Source of the DNA: Spirosoma profusum
GTDB lineage: Bacteria; Bacteroidota; Bacteroidia; Cytophagales; Spirosomataceae
Reading direction: 5' to 3'
Assembly: GCF_014699005.1 (NCBI RefSeq)
Contig: NZ_JACWZY010000052.1
Location: 1-34,093, forward strand
Length of the DNA stretch: 34,093 nucleotides
Shown: positions 16,030-28,100 of the stretch, one piece after another
Position numbering within the stretch: the first letter of the stretch is position 1
Layout: the number at the start of each line of letters is the position of its first letter
Translations under genes and position numbers: made by a program
Notes under the pieces: model-generated
What the model was told of the DNA's origin: nothing
What the model saw: only the letters and a program-made list of their open reading frames with translations
The model's database searches: none

Positions 16030-17583
16030 TTATTTAGTTCTACTCACAATAAAGGGAACACACTTGGGTGGCGGGCAGCAATCGCCAGCTTCGACGATGA
16101 TTGGGCAACAACCCCCGATTGGACACGCGCCACTGGACGAGGTTACTGTATAAACTCCCGCCTGCGATAAGGAGAAAGAATTCCCCGTTCCTACCAGATT
16201 TCCATCTCTGAACCAGCGAACGTCCTGATAACTGCTGGGTACGTTCGCGACGACTGTATTGTCGGCACAAAGACGTATCGGAACACTGGTACAGGCCGAT
16301 GCGGTATTGTTAGCAATATTGAGTTCCTGACTGCCCGTTGCACTTACCTCAGCGGTGTTAACCAGAACACCTTCAGTTTGTACCCGAACCGTCAATACCA
16401 ACGTAGCAGTTGCACCGGGAGCCAGATCACCGACCGTCCAAAGGCCAGTTGCGGGGTCGAAACTACCCTGAGAAGAAGTCGGGGTTCCGAGCAGTACTAC
16501 TGAGTTGTTACGTGTGAGCGTATCAGTCACAAAAACGCCAATAGCATTACCAGGCCCCAGATTCTGAACCGTCAGGCTGAAACTGACACTGCTGCCAATA
16601 GCTGTTACTGACTGACTGGAATGCTTAGTAATAAGCAGATCGGTGGATGGAGTTGAACCTCCCAGCACCGTCAAACTTATCTGCGCCGACGAGCAAACGG
16701 CGGTCTGAGTCTGGTCGCAAATGGTGTAGGAGAAAACAACTGGTCCGCTGAATCCAGCAACAGGTACATAGTTTAACGTACCGTCAGGGTTAGTCGTAGC
16801 TGTGCCGGAATTGGGTGTGCCTACCGTCAGAATGACACTCGTTGCACTCACTGGCTGTGCGTTACGTGTGTCGTTTGCCAGTACAGGAATGGTGACCGAC
16901 GTACCAGCCGTTAATGTTTGGCTATCAGGGTTCGCCAGCAGTGTTGAACACTGCGCAGACGGACCTACCAGCAGTTGAAACTGCTCGAGTGGATTCTGAT
17001 TGCCATTCTGCGTCTGCGGTTGCCCCGAAGTCGAATAAAAGCTGTTTGCTACGTTGAACGAATACTGCTGATTGGCCACCGCAATAAATAGGTTTCCAGG
17101 TTCCAATGGGCTGACAGGCCCAAAACAACCGTTTCCTTTAAACGTAAACAGGGCAACCGGTGTACCGCTGACAAATCGACCGTAGTTGGTTGGGGATGGC
17201 ACCTTACCAATCACATAATAATTGATCGTCGGGTCGAGTCCTAATCCTGACCAGACCTGACCAGCATTACCCGGACCGAGTTTCAGGGGTGCTTTCTCCC
17301 AAATTCCATTCACATCAGTGATGTCTGAAATGACAAAAGAAGCCGGGACTTTAAGCGTAAACTGGGCTGTTACACCTTGTTCCAGTGTATCAGCATTGTT
17401 CTCGTTTGGAAGATTATACTGAGGCACAACCCAGGCCGTGTAGCGGCTGGTTACCTGGTCATAGGTGACCTGAAAGCCCACAGCATATGGAGACAGTTGG
17501 GCATAACTTATCCCAATGTCTAGTAGTAAAAAGAGCCAAATCAGTGTGATTACTAATCGTTTCATCGGCATGGCGGTTTTCAA
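16030..17583 (-). CDS. Secreted multidomain protein: shared module, Ig-like, DUF11, Cys-rich C-terminus
   Basis: A 517-aa protein. The signal peptide ends at GISYAQ; a start at the seventh codon (MKRLVITLIW) is as likely as the first. The shared N-terminal module follows (FQVTYDQVTSRYTAWVVPQY, TAQFTLKVPASFVISDITD, NYYVIGKVPSPTNYGRF, ANSFYSTSGQ). Then comes one Big_9/cadherin-like domain (about 217-306: NPDSQTLTAGTSVTIPVLAN to FSYTICDQTQ). A DUF11 domain spans about 315-430 (FSLTVQNLGPGNAIGVFVTD, NTAEVSATGSQELNIANNTA). The last is an Ig-like domain with ASSSGACPIGGCCPII-type cysteines, ending CCPPPKCVPFIVSRTK. No T9SS type A or B motif is visible, so the Cys-rich tail may be an alternative export or anchoring signal (speculation). 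It is third in the operon. Confidence 0.87.
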   Translation of the reverse strand: MKTAMPMKRLVITLIWLFLLLDIGISYAQLSPYAVGFQVTYDQVTSRYTAWVVPQYNLPNENNADTLEQGVTAQFTLKVPASFVISDITDVNGIWEKAPLKLGPGNAGQVWSGLGLDPTINYYVIGKVPSPTNYGRFVSGTPVALFTFKGNGCFGPVSPLEPGNLFIAVANQQYSFNVANSFYSTSGQPQTQNGNQNPLEQFQLLVGPSAQCSTLLANPDSQTLTAGTSVTIPVLANDTRNAQPVSATSVILTVGTPNSGTATTNPDGTLNYVPVAGFSGPVVFSYTICDQTQTAVCSSAQISLTVLGGSTPSTDLLITKHSSQSVTAIGSSVSFSLTVQNLGPGNAIGVFVTDTLTRNNSVVLLGTPTSSQGSFDPATGLWTVGDLAPGATATLVLTVRVQTEGVLVNTAEVSATGSQELNIANNTASACTSVPIRLCADNTVVANVPSSYQDVRWFRDGNLVGTGNSFSLSQAGVYTVTSSSGACPIGGCCPIIVEAGDCCPPPKCVPFIVSRTK

Positions 17584-17631
17584 CGGTTATAAAATAGGTC
17601 AGCCTGGCCATCCAGGCTGACCCCTGATCGA

Positions 17632-18462
17632 TTACGGCAATTGTTCTCGAATCGCAAAGAAGGACTGCCGGAAGCTATTGCCCGGATGGTTCTTAACCAC
17701 GTTCGAATAAATAAATTCTACATCATTACCTGTACCCTGGAAAACCACGAATCCATCCATGTTCACGTCGCCCAGGTAATAGCCTTTTAGCCGGTAGAAA
17801 GGTCTGCCTAGCCTATTGTCGGGTGCGTTAATGACCTGCTGATAAGTTTGGTTGACATCGTTATTCGGCCCCTGATAAAGCACCACATTGTGAGGAAAAC
17901 TGGCCGCATTATCGTTTAAGGCATTACCCGCCCACATCGCAACGCCCTGCTGTACCAAAACCTGCGCCTGATCAAGCACTACCTGTGTGTAGCTGGTCGT
18001 ACCGGAATTGGTATAAGTCGGCGTACTGGTGTTGCGGAAGTCGATCGTAACGGGCGTAGGTGATAAGGCCAGAGCCGCCTGAGTCATCACACCCAGGTGG
18101 TTGCGGTGACGTATTGCTACGTAGTAATTACCCGTTAAGGCCTGATTGAAGGTCAGCGAAGAAACGCCGTCCACGTCCACTACGTCGCCATCTCGCTGAA
18201 GCAGAGCCGCCCGGCTGTCAATGATGGTAGACATACTGGTAGGCGAGCGAAGTTCGACGAATACCCAGTCTACAATGGCATTGTTACCCGTAACGGACGT
18301 CACGCCGGAAGTCAATCCACCAACGGGCGTAATGGGGTTCAGGGTTGTATATGGATGATTCGTCGGTAGTAAACCCAAATTCCGCAGATCGTCGCGCATG
18401 AGTGTACTCGACGTAACACCGAAAAGTGCACCCTGTAAATAAACCTGCGGCAGCAACTGAAC
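17632..18462 (-). repeat. C-terminal module, copy in the 1196-aa protein
   Basis: It encodes the 277 residues from VQLLPQVYLQG to the stop. It is the paralogue of 21293-22123. The stretch 18272-18423 differs from 21933-22084 at only about 4 of 152 bases, although sequences on both sides are more diverged. Confidence 0.85.
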
Positions 18463-21222
18463 AATCGGAGCACGTATCACTGCTGCCGTTGTTACCGTTG
18501 CTACGTTGTTGGCAGGAGTCGCGTCGCCAGCAGGTACGACCGTATTCACCGTAAACGTTTGCGGCTGGCCGACAGTAGCTAAACCCGCTACAACCGGAAT
18601 CGTAAGGGTTTCGCTGGTAAGCGTCGTCAGCGAAACCGACTTGACGCAGGTAACCAGCTGCCCACTGACCGAGCAGGTGAATCCGTTGGACGTAGTAAAT
18701 CCAGGAGCGACTGATACGTTGGCGGGCAGCGTGAGTGTCACAGATACCGGTCCGGCGTAGTTACCCGTTCCAACGTTACTTACGGTAATGGGCAAACCAC
18801 TGGCCAACGTAGCAGTAAGGCTAGGCGCTGGCCCAAACGAAATGGACAGATCAACAGCACCGTTGGCCGGGAAGACAGTTATATAGGCGGTTGCAACTGT
18901 GCAGGCGGGGCCGGGGCCATTGTCGCAAACCTGATACACAAACGAGTCAGTTCCCGTAAAACCTGCATTTGGCGTATAAGTAAAGCTTCCCGTAGAGGTT
19001 AACAGCAGTGAACCAGAAGTAGTTGCTCTAACAGGTACCGTAAATACGGCCTGGATATTTCCTTCCAAATCCTGATCATTGCTCGACACAACACCGGTTA
19101 CCGACGTACCGGCAAACGTACTATAGGCATCGTCATACGCATATGTCTGGTTTACAGCCGGATTTGACCGAACCGATACGGTGACCGTTGCCTGATCGCA
19201 AAGGACAGGTGATCCGTTATCACAAATCTGGTACGTAAATGTCTCGACGCCTGTAAAGCTGCTTACCGGTGAATAGGTGATGGTACCGTTGGCGTTGACC
19301 GTTACGTTACCGTTCACCGGAGATGTTACGATAATTGGCGTTCCAAGTGACTGACCGTCTGGATCACTATCGTTGGCCTTAACGTTAATGATTACCGGCG
19401 TATTAGGCGTTGTTGTGACCTGATCGTTCTGAGCAATCGGGCTGTCGTTGCCGTTGGGCGCGTTGTCGCGAACCTTGATCGATACCAATGCCGTAGCACA
19501 TACCGCTCCTGTATTACAGACCTGATACGTAAAGGCATCATTTCCGGTAAAGCTCGTCGCTGGCGTATACGTGTAATTTCCGGCCGCTGTCAGTATCAAC
19601 GTACCATTGGCCGGCGGCACAGTAGGCGTTATGGTTACCGTAAGCGGAAGTCCTGCTGATTCCCGATCGTTGGTCAGTACGTTCCCCGTAACGGATATAT
19701 TTCTAACCGTCTGGTTGAAATCACCCTGCGGCAGCGGGCGGCTGGGCAATACCGTTACTGTAACCAGATTAGTCGAACACTGACCGGGCTGGGAAATATC
19801 ACAGACCGTGTAACTGAACGAGTTGACACCAAAGAAAGCCGGCGTTGGTGTATACGTAATGGTTCCGTTTGGATTAACTACAGCCGTTCCATTGGCGGGC
19901 TGATTGGCCAGACTGACCGTTACGTTGGAAGCACTGGCAGGCAAGCCGTTACGTGTATCATTCGCCAGTACTGATACGCTGATGGGCGTTCCTGACGCCG
20001 TGGTTACCTGGTCAGGGTTGGTGATGATAACCGTGTTGACCGTGAGGCTGACCGCTGCCGACGAACACTGACCTGGCTGCGCAATATCGCAGATGGTATA
20101 GGTATACGAAACCGGTCCCGAGAAACCCGGCGCTGGGGTGTACGTAATCGTGCCATCGCCATTGACCACCGCCGTACCAATAGCTGGAGGAGTGCCAAGG
20201 CTAACCGTTACGTTGGTCGTACTGGCCGGTAATCCGTTACGTGTGTCGTTGGCAAGTACGGTTGTCGTGACGGACGTTCCAGCGTTGGTTGTCGACTGAT
20301 CGGGCGTAGCCACAATGACCGCATTTACGGTCAGGCTGACTGCTGCCGACGAGCATATGGTTGTCTGACCAGGGGCGCAAATGGTGTACGTAAACGAAGC
20401 AGGTCCTGAATACCCGGCTGGTGGCGTATAGGTAATCGTACCATTTGCGTTTGGTGTGGCCGTACCGATGGTCGGTTGAACACTAACCGTTACGGTAACT
20501 GTACCACTGATGGGCTGACCATTCTGAGTATCGTTGGCCAGCACCGACAGGCTGGCAGGAATTCCCGCCGTTAGTGAATAACTGTCCGGATTCGCCTGAA
20601 GAACCGCGCATTGGGCAGCCGGTCCGGTAATGGCACGAAACTGTTCGAGCGGTGCCTGATTTCCCCCCGACGGCTGACCCGAACGGGAATAAAAGCTGTT
20701 TGCTACGTTAAAGGACAAATCGGTGTCAGCAGCCAAAATAAATGGGTCGCCGGGTGGCAACGGAGTAATTTCACCAAAGCAACCGTTGCCCGTAAATTCG
20801 AACAGTCCAATCAGCGCACCCGGTGTAAATTTTCCGTAGTTTACTTCGTTAGGTGCCTTACCAATGACGAAGTAATTATAATTCGGATCGAGCGCCGTTG
20901 TGTACGTTTGATTGGGATTACCCGGTCCTAACCGAATCGGCTGTTTATCCCAGCTACCGTTCAAATCATAAACGGCAGTAATGGAAAACGACGCGGGCAC
21001 TTTAATGGTAAACTGCGCCGTACCGCCAAGCTCATCTTCGCCCGTATTATAGGAATTGGAGTTCGGCGTAGAGTAGTTCGGCACCACATAGGCGATATAC
21101 CGCCCACGGGTTGCATCATAAGTGATTCGATAGTCGACGGTGTTAGGCGACTGCTGGGCCCTGGCAAGGTAGCCGCCAAGTAGAAAATACACCAAGATTA
21201 AACACGTAGATAGCTGTTTCAT
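17632..21222 (-). CDS. Large secreted Ig-like/cadherin-like repeat protein with dockerin-like C-terminal module
   Basis: A 1196-aa protein. The signal peptide ends at GGYLARAQ. The shared N-terminal module (to about residue 205) is closely related to those of the two downstream proteins. Then come about six Big_9/cadherin-like domains of roughly 90 aa, each with an ANDTRNG-type loop, a GTITYTP strand and FSYTICD. A CARDB/DUF11-like domain follows (SLTATLASGLPITVSNVGTG). The C-terminal 277-residue module starts VQLLPQVYLQGALFGVTSST. It ends in two Ca-loop-like segments, MWAGNALNDN with YQGPNNDVNQTY and YYLGDVNMDGFVVFQGTGND with IYSNVVKNHPGN. The second has DxNxDG as in dockerins. Probably a cell-surface adhesin or filament; no T9SS signal of known type. 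Second gene of the operon. Confidence 0.88.
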   Translation of the reverse strand: MKQLSTCLILVYFLLGGYLARAQQSPNTVDYRITYDATRGRYIAYVVPNYSTPNSNSYNTGEDELGGTAQFTIKVPASFSITAVYDLNGSWDKQPIRLGPGNPNQTYTTALDPNYNYFVIGKAPNEVNYGKFTPGALIGLFEFTGNGCFGEITPLPPGDPFILAADTDLSFNVANSFYSRSGQPSGGNQAPLEQFRAITGPAAQCAVLQANPDSYSLTAGIPASLSVLANDTQNGQPISGTVTVTVSVQPTIGTATPNANGTITYTPPAGYSGPASFTYTICAPGQTTICSSAAVSLTVNAVIVATPDQSTTNAGTSVTTTVLANDTRNGLPASTTNVTVSLGTPPAIGTAVVNGDGTITYTPAPGFSGPVSYTYTICDIAQPGQCSSAAVSLTVNTVIITNPDQVTTASGTPISVSVLANDTRNGLPASASNVTVSLANQPANGTAVVNPNGTITYTPTPAFFGVNSFSYTVCDISQPGQCSTNLVTVTVLPSRPLPQGDFNQTVRNISVTGNVLTNDRESAGLPLTVTITPTVPPANGTLILTAAGNYTYTPATSFTGNDAFTYQVCNTGAVCATALVSIKVRDNAPNGNDSPIAQNDQVTTTPNTPVIINVKANDSDPDGQSLGTPIIVTSPVNGNVTVNANGTITYSPVSSFTGVETFTYQICDNGSPVLCDQATVTVSVRSNPAVNQTYAYDDAYSTFAGTSVTGVVSSNDQDLEGNIQAVFTVPVRATTSGSLLLTSTGSFTYTPNAGFTGTDSFVYQVCDNGPGPACTVATAYITVFPANGAVDLSISFGPAPSLTATLASGLPITVSNVGTGNYAGPVSVTLTLPANVSVAPGFTTSNGFTCSVSGQLVTCVKSVSLTTLTSETLTIPVVAGLATVGQPQTFTVNTVVPAGDATPANNVATVTTAAVIRAPIVQLLPQVYLQGALFGVTSSTLMRDDLRNLGLLPTNHPYTTLNPITPVGGLTSGVTSVTGNNAIVDWVFVELRSPTSMSTIIDSRAALLQRDGDVVDVDGVSSLTFNQALTGNYYVAIRHRNHLGVMTQAALALSPTPVTIDFRNTSTPTYTNSGTTSYTQVVLDQAQVLVQQGVAMWAGNALNDNAASFPHNVVLYQGPNNDVNQTYQQVINAPDNRLGRPFYRLKGYYLGDVNMDGFVVFQGTGNDVEFIYSNVVKNHPGNSFRQSFFAIREQLP

Positions 21223-21292
21223 TGGTTTGTAACGTTTGTGATTGACACCATTTTAGTTTGAGAGCTAGCGTTAAATTTTTCTTGATTGGCTT

Positions 21293-22123
21293 TTATGGAA
21301 CTTGTTCACGGATGACGAAGAAGGGCACCCGTATTACGTTGCCGGGATGGTTCTTCACAATGTTTTGATAGATGTATTCGATATCATTGTTCGTCCCCTG
21401 GAAGATTACCTGACCATCCATATTGACGTCTCCCAGGTAATAGCCCTTTAGTCGGTAGAAGGGTCGCCTTAACGTATTTTCGGGCGCACCGATAACCTGC
21501 TGATAGACCTGGTTGACATCGTTATTAGGCCCCTGATAAATGACCAGGTTATGAGGTTGATTGGCCGCATTATCGCTTAAGGCATTACCCGCCCACATCG
21601 CAACGCCCTGCTGTACCAAAACCTGCGCCTGCTCGCGAGTCGTCTGGGTATAGCTGGTCGTACCTGAGCTGGTAAAGGTTGGCGTATTGATATTGCGGAA
21701 GTCAACCGTAACGGCCGTTGACGAAAGGGGCAGGGCCGATTGGCTCATCACACCCAGGTGGTTGCGATGACGTACCACTACGTAGTAATTACCCAGCATT
21801 GTCTGGACGAAGCTCAGCGACGAGACACCATCGACCTCCACAATGTCGCCATCCCGTTGAAGTAGAGCCGCCCGGCTATCCAACGTAACACGAGGATCAT
21901 CTTCCGACCGAAGTTCAACGAATACCCAATCCACAATGGCATTGTTACCCGTAACGGAGGTCACGCCGGAAGTCAATCCACCAACGGGCGTAATGGGGTT
22001 CAGGGTTGTATACGGATGATTCGTCGGTAGTAAACCCAAATTCCGCAGATCGTCGCGCATGAGTGTTCCCGACGTAACACCGAAGAGCGCGCCTTGTAAA
22101 AAAACCTGCGGCAACAGCCGAAC
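21293..22123 (-). repeat. C-terminal module, copy in the giant adhesin
   Basis: It encodes the last 277 residues, with GALFGVTSGTLMRDDLRNLG, VDWVFVELRS, RHRNHLGVM, and two Ca-loop-like segments ending YLGDVNMDGQVIFQGTNND and IVKNHPGN. It is paralogous to the module of the next gene, with one nearly identical DNA tract (21933-22084). Confidence 0.85.
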
Positions 22124-25100
22124 CGTAGGCGGCAATGGCTGAACCAGTACCGAAACCGTCGCTATGTCGCACAAGCCAGCCGTGTTGCACACCTGATACG
22201 TAAAGCTGTTAGGGCCGGTAAAGCCAGCGGCTGGCGTGTAGGTATAGCTTCCCGCCGGACTCATCACCACTGTTCCACTGCCGGGTTGACCTGTTGTATA
22301 AGTTAATGCCAGACCCTGAGGGTCAAAATCATTTCCCGAAACCGTTCGGATTGTCGGTGCATTGACCTGCGTCAGGACAAAATCATCTACGCTCACCGGG
22401 GCTAACGTAGTGCCTGTAGGTGGAGTAGCCAGTACGTTCACCGTTACCGTGGCAGTGGCACATAAGGCCGGTGTTGCGCGGTCGCAAATGCGGTATGCAA
22501 AGCTGGTTACGCCGGTAAACGTAACGGGCGGGGTGTACGTGATCGACCCGTCGCCATTGACTACTGCATTACCCTGAGCAGGCTGAGCAATCAGCGTTGG
22601 ATTGGTTAATTGCCCATTAAGCGACGTAGCACTATTGGGGTCTGTATCGTTTGCCAGTACAAATACCGTTACGGCCCGGTTCTGAAATGCTCGTATATTG
22701 TCGTTAGTAGCAATCGGTTTCGCATTGCCCCCATCCGGATCGGCTTCTACATTGATACTTACGCAGGCACTACTGCTTAATCCCGCCGAATTGCTGGCAC
22801 TGTAGCAGAAACTAGCCACACCAATAAAGTCGGCAGATGGTATAAACGTATAACTTCCATCGGGATTAAGTGTAACGGTGCCACTCATCGGCGATCCCAG
22901 CAACGTAGCAGTAAGCGGTAAGCCCTGTGGATCGCGATCGTTCGTCAATACGTTCCCCGCCACAGCTACGTTTGGCTGTGTAGTGGCTACGTCCGACAGC
23001 GTAATAGGACTCAACGCCGTAACCGTTATTGTTGCCGTCGCCGTGGCACAGGTGGGCGTACCAAGTTGGTCGCAGATTTGGTAGGTAACTGTATACGACC
23101 CCTGAGCCGTTCCTACTGCTACGTCTATTGAACCAGTCGTGGGGTTGAGGGTAATGCCCGTCGGGTACGTGCCTACCTGCGTTAACGTAGCATTACCGCC
23201 CGCACCTAACGTAGCGGGTAAGCCATTGACTACGTCGTTGGCCGCTACGTTGATTATAGCTGCTCCTCCGCTGCCACTACCTACTGTCCCTGAATCAGGA
23301 TTAGCTGTAACGCTGGACGTAACAGTAATCGTGACCGTTGTGGTCGCACAAGTTGGCGTAGTTAATAAGTCGCAAATCTGGTAAGCAACAGTATAGTTTC
23401 CGGGAGCTGTACCAACCGCTACACTTACAGAACCTGTAGTGATGTCCAGCGTGATACCCGCTGGATACGTGCCAACTGTAGCTAACGTAGCATTTCCGCC
23501 CACACCCAACGTAGCAGGTAAGCCATTCACTACGTCGTTGACCGCTACGTTCGCCACGGCGGTGCCTCCACTACCCGTACTTACCGTTCCAGTATCAGGA
23601 TTAGCCGTTACACTTTGCGTAACGGTAATCGTGACAGTTGTGGTCGAACAGGTTGGGCCACCGAGCTTGTCACAAATCTGGTACACGACCGTGTAGGTTT
23701 CCGGTACGGTCCCCTGCGCTACGCTGACGGAACCCGTTTCGGTATCTAAGGTGATCCCCGTTGGATAGATGCCTACCGTTGACAACACAGCATTTCCACT
23801 CGCGCCCAACGTAGCGGGAATCCCATTCACTACGTCGTTGTCTGCTACGTTCGCGACGGCGGTACCACCACTACCCGCGCTCGCTGTACCCGCATCCGGG
23901 CTGGCAATGACACTAGCTGTGACCGTGATTGTTACGGATGTAGTCGCACAAGTGGGCGTAGTCAGTTGATCGCAAAGCTGATAGGCTATCGTGTAGGAGC
24001 CAGGGGTCGTTCCCTGTGCTATACTCACACTACCTGTTGTCGTATTTAATGTGATGCCTGCGGGATACGTACCGACTGTGGCTAACGTAGCATTTCCACC
24101 TATTGTAGCCGGTACTCCATTCACGACGTCGTTGGCCGCTACGTTGGCAACAGCCGTTCCTCCTGTACCCGCACTTATCGTACCCGCATCCGGGTTGGCC
24201 ACTATACTAGCCGTAACTGTTACGTTGACCACACCCGTTGTGCAGGTCGTGGTACCTAAAGTGCTGCACAGCGAGTAAACCAGCGAGTAGGTGCCCGGTG
24301 TAGTTCCCTGTGCCACACTTACACTGCCAGTTGTGGTGTTCAGAGCGATACCGGCTGAGCCACTGCTTACTACACTCAGGCTGGAGTTGGTGGTACTGGC
24401 GGGCTGGCCGTTGACCACATCATTGGCGCGCACATCAGCCACCGCAACTCCACCCGTACCGGCACTAGCCGTACCTGCATCTGTGTTGGCAACAGCAGTA
24501 GGTGTGACGGTGATAGCAACAGTGGTAGTAGCACAAGTTACGGGGGTAAGCAGGTCGCAAATCTGGTAGCCAAGGGTGTAACTACCGGGCGTAGCGCCGA
24601 CAGCTACGCTGATGCTACCAGTGGTGGTATTTAGGGTGATCCCGTTCGGATACGTGCCAACAGCCGCAATAGTCGCATTGCCGCCGGTGCCCAGTACCGC
24701 TGGGTTGAGATTGACCAGATCATTGGCCGCCACATTCAGGACAGCCACCCCGCCCGTGCCGGCGGATACAGTACCGCTGTCCGGCACCGGACTGACGCAG
24801 GAAGAAACCGTTACCGTCACCGTTGTTGGCAGCGACACACAGCCCTGAGCCGATGTAGCGGTGACGGAATATTGGGCTGTACCCAGTCCGGCTGTGAAAC
24901 TGGCTACGTTGCCGGTTATGCCGCTTACATTGGTCGAAAAGGCATAATTAGTGCCGCCACCTGCTGTCAGGCTGATGGGTTGGCCGTAGCAGATCGTGGG
25001 CGAATTGACAGCCAGTGTAGCTATCGGCAGCGGATACACCGTCACATTGGTACTGGCCGTCGCCGTGCAGCCATTGGTATCGGTCACCAGTACCCGGTAC

Positions 25101-28100
25101 GTTCCTGACTGGGCTGGTGTCGGGTTCGGCACTACCACCGGATTTGCTGTACCGAGGTTGCCGTCCGGCCCACTCCAGGCATAGCTGACATTGCTGACCG
25201 GATTGGCCGTCAGGTTGATCGGCTGGCCGGTACAGTAGGTGGTACTACCGGTTATCGAGACAATCGGCGGAGACGGCACTGGGTTGATGGTGACGCTGGT
25301 AACCGGCGATTCGCAGCCGGTCGCGCTATTCTTTACCCTTAGTTGATAGACATCCGGTTGAAGGCCCGCCTGCGATGCCGAAGCCTGATACGAAATCCCG
25401 TTGTTGAAGCTATACTGTACGCCCGATGCCGGGGTCAATACCTGGATAGTGCCGGTCAGGGTAATGCAGGTTGGCTGGGTGACACTGACCGTTGGTGCAC
25501 TCGGCAGCGGATTGGTGGGCAAGGTTACGTTAGATGTCGCCGTACAGCCATTGGCATCGGTTACCACCACCGAATAACTGCCGCCACTTAGCCCGGTCAG
25601 ATTGGGCGTGGTCTGGACCAGAGGCCCCGCAGCGGCACTCCACGAGTAGGCGTAGGAAGGTGTCCCGCCCGTTGTTGAACTGGTGATGGTTCCGGTGGCC
25701 TGACCCGCGCAAACCGACCCGCTCCCGGTCAGCGAAACAGCCAATAACGGCGGTTGTGTGATGGTGGCAGTCTGCGTCAGCGAACAGCCATTGGCATCGG
25801 TTACTACCACCGAGTAACTTCCAGCTACTGCAGTGAGTGTGCTGGCACCGGTCGTTTGCGTCGATGAGATGAGGCCGCTGGTATTATAATAACTGATGGT
25901 ATAGGGTGTTGTGCCGCCGTTCGTCGTAACCGTGATGGTACCCTGTCCGCCAAAGCAGCGGGCATTGGCTGTCTGTGTATTGACGGCCAGCGGATTGGGG
26001 GTCATGACCATCACGGTAGCCGTGTTGCTCAGACAGCCGCTGGCATCCGTCACGACCAGACTATAGGTATCAGCAGTACTGAATGTCGGGTTGGGCGAAG
26101 TCGAAATAACGCCGGCGGCACCCGAGCGATACCAGGCATAACCGACCGGTGGTGAGCCGCCCGTCACCTGCGTGGCAATCGCTACGGAAGGCATATTATT
26201 TGAACAAACGATGCTGGTGTTGAGAATTTGCGCCAATGGCGTTGGTTTGACCGTCACATTCTGGCTAGTTACGGCGGTACAGCCATTGGCATCCGTCACC
26301 CGCACCTGATACGTACCAGAGTTGGCGGTAGTGCTGTTGGGAATAATCAGCGGATTACTACTTCCTAGATTGCCGCCTGGCCCGCTCCAGGCATAGGAAA
26401 GACCTGTGGTAGGGCTGGCTGTTAATGAAATAGGTTGTCCGGCGCACAGGGAAGTACTGCCCGAAATGGTTGGCTGGGGCAGGGCGTTTACCGTAACCGT
26501 GCCGGTGGCTACTGCCGAACAGCCCAATCCAGACGTGACCGTTACCGAATACGGATTTACGCCCACGACGGTTGGAGCAACGATTAAAATCCCACTCGTA
26601 TTCGAATTACCGGGGCCAAACCGATAACTGGCTCCTCCCGTCGCTGTCAGTGTTACGCTGGTGCCATTACAAATCGATGCCGATGAGAGCGTGGCCGTCA
26701 CCGAGGCATTCACGGTAACCGTTGCTGTACTCGTCGTACAGGCGGGGGTGCCAATGGTTGAACAAAGCTGATAAACCAGGGTATGGGAGCCTGCTGCCGT
26801 GCCGGTGGCTACATTGATGGCCCCCGTGGTTGTATTCAGCGTAATGCCGGTTGGATAGGTGCCTACGCTGGTTAGTACCGCGTTGGTACCCAGCACGGCC
26901 GACTGCCCATTGACCAGGTCATTGGCCGCCACATTATTGACTACTATGCCCGTACAAATTGTTCCGCTGTCGGGCGTGGGGACAACGCTAGGCACGATCG
27001 TCACGCTTACCGTCGTGGTGGAGCAGGTGGAGGTCAGTTTATCACAAATCTGGTAGGCTATAGTATAGGTTCCCGGTGTTGTACTCAACGCGACGCTGAC
27101 CGCACCCGTCGTCGTGTTCAGCGTAATGCCGGTGGCGTAGGTGCCTGACAGGGAAAGAGTCGCATTACCTCCACTACCCAGCGTGGCTGGCAGCCCGTTA
27201 ACAAAATCATTGGCGGCTACGTTAGCTACGGCCGTGCCACCCGTTCCCGAAGAAACTGTGCCTGCATCGGGGTTGGCGACTACGCTGGGAGTGACCGTTA
27301 CGTTGGCGATACCCGTCGTGCAGATAACGGTGCCTAACGTGCTACATAGTGAATAAACTAAGGAATAACTTCCCGGAGTGGTGCCTTGCGCTACACTCAC
27401 GCTACCCGTTGTGGTGTTGAAGACCAGACTCGCTGAACTGGTACTAACCAGGCTCAGGCTAGAGTTTGCACTGGTCGCAGGCAAGCCGTTGACCAGATCA
27501 TTCGCACGTACATTAGTAATAGCGGTTCCACCTGTACCCGAAGAAACTGTGCCCGCGTCGTTGGTGGCGGTGATGCTGGGTGTAATGGTGATGGCTACAG
27601 TGGCCGTAGCACAGGTGACGGGTGTCAACTGGTCACAAATCTGGTAGACGACAGTGTAATTGCCCGGTGTGGTACCCACTGCTACGTTGATGCTGCCGGT
27701 ACTCGCATTCAGCGTGATGCCAGATGGATAGGAGCCCACCGTCGTCAACGTAGCGTTACCACCGGAACCCACCGTAGCCGGTACGCCATTCACTACGTCG
27801 TTGGCCGCTACGTTGGCGACCACTGCACCGCCCGTACCCGCGGAGATTGTGCCCGCATCTGGGTTGGCCACTACGCTGGCCGTCACCGTTACGTTTGCCA
27901 CACCCGTTGTGCAGGTTGTCGTGCCCAAGGTGCTGCACAGCGAGTAAACCAAAGAGTAACTTCCTGGTGGAGTGCCTTGTGCTACACTCACACTCCCGGT
28001 TGTGATGTTGAAGACCAGACTGGCGGAACTGGTACTAACCAGACTTAAACTCGAATTGGTGGTACTGGAGGGCTGGCCGTTGACCACATCGTTGGCGCGC

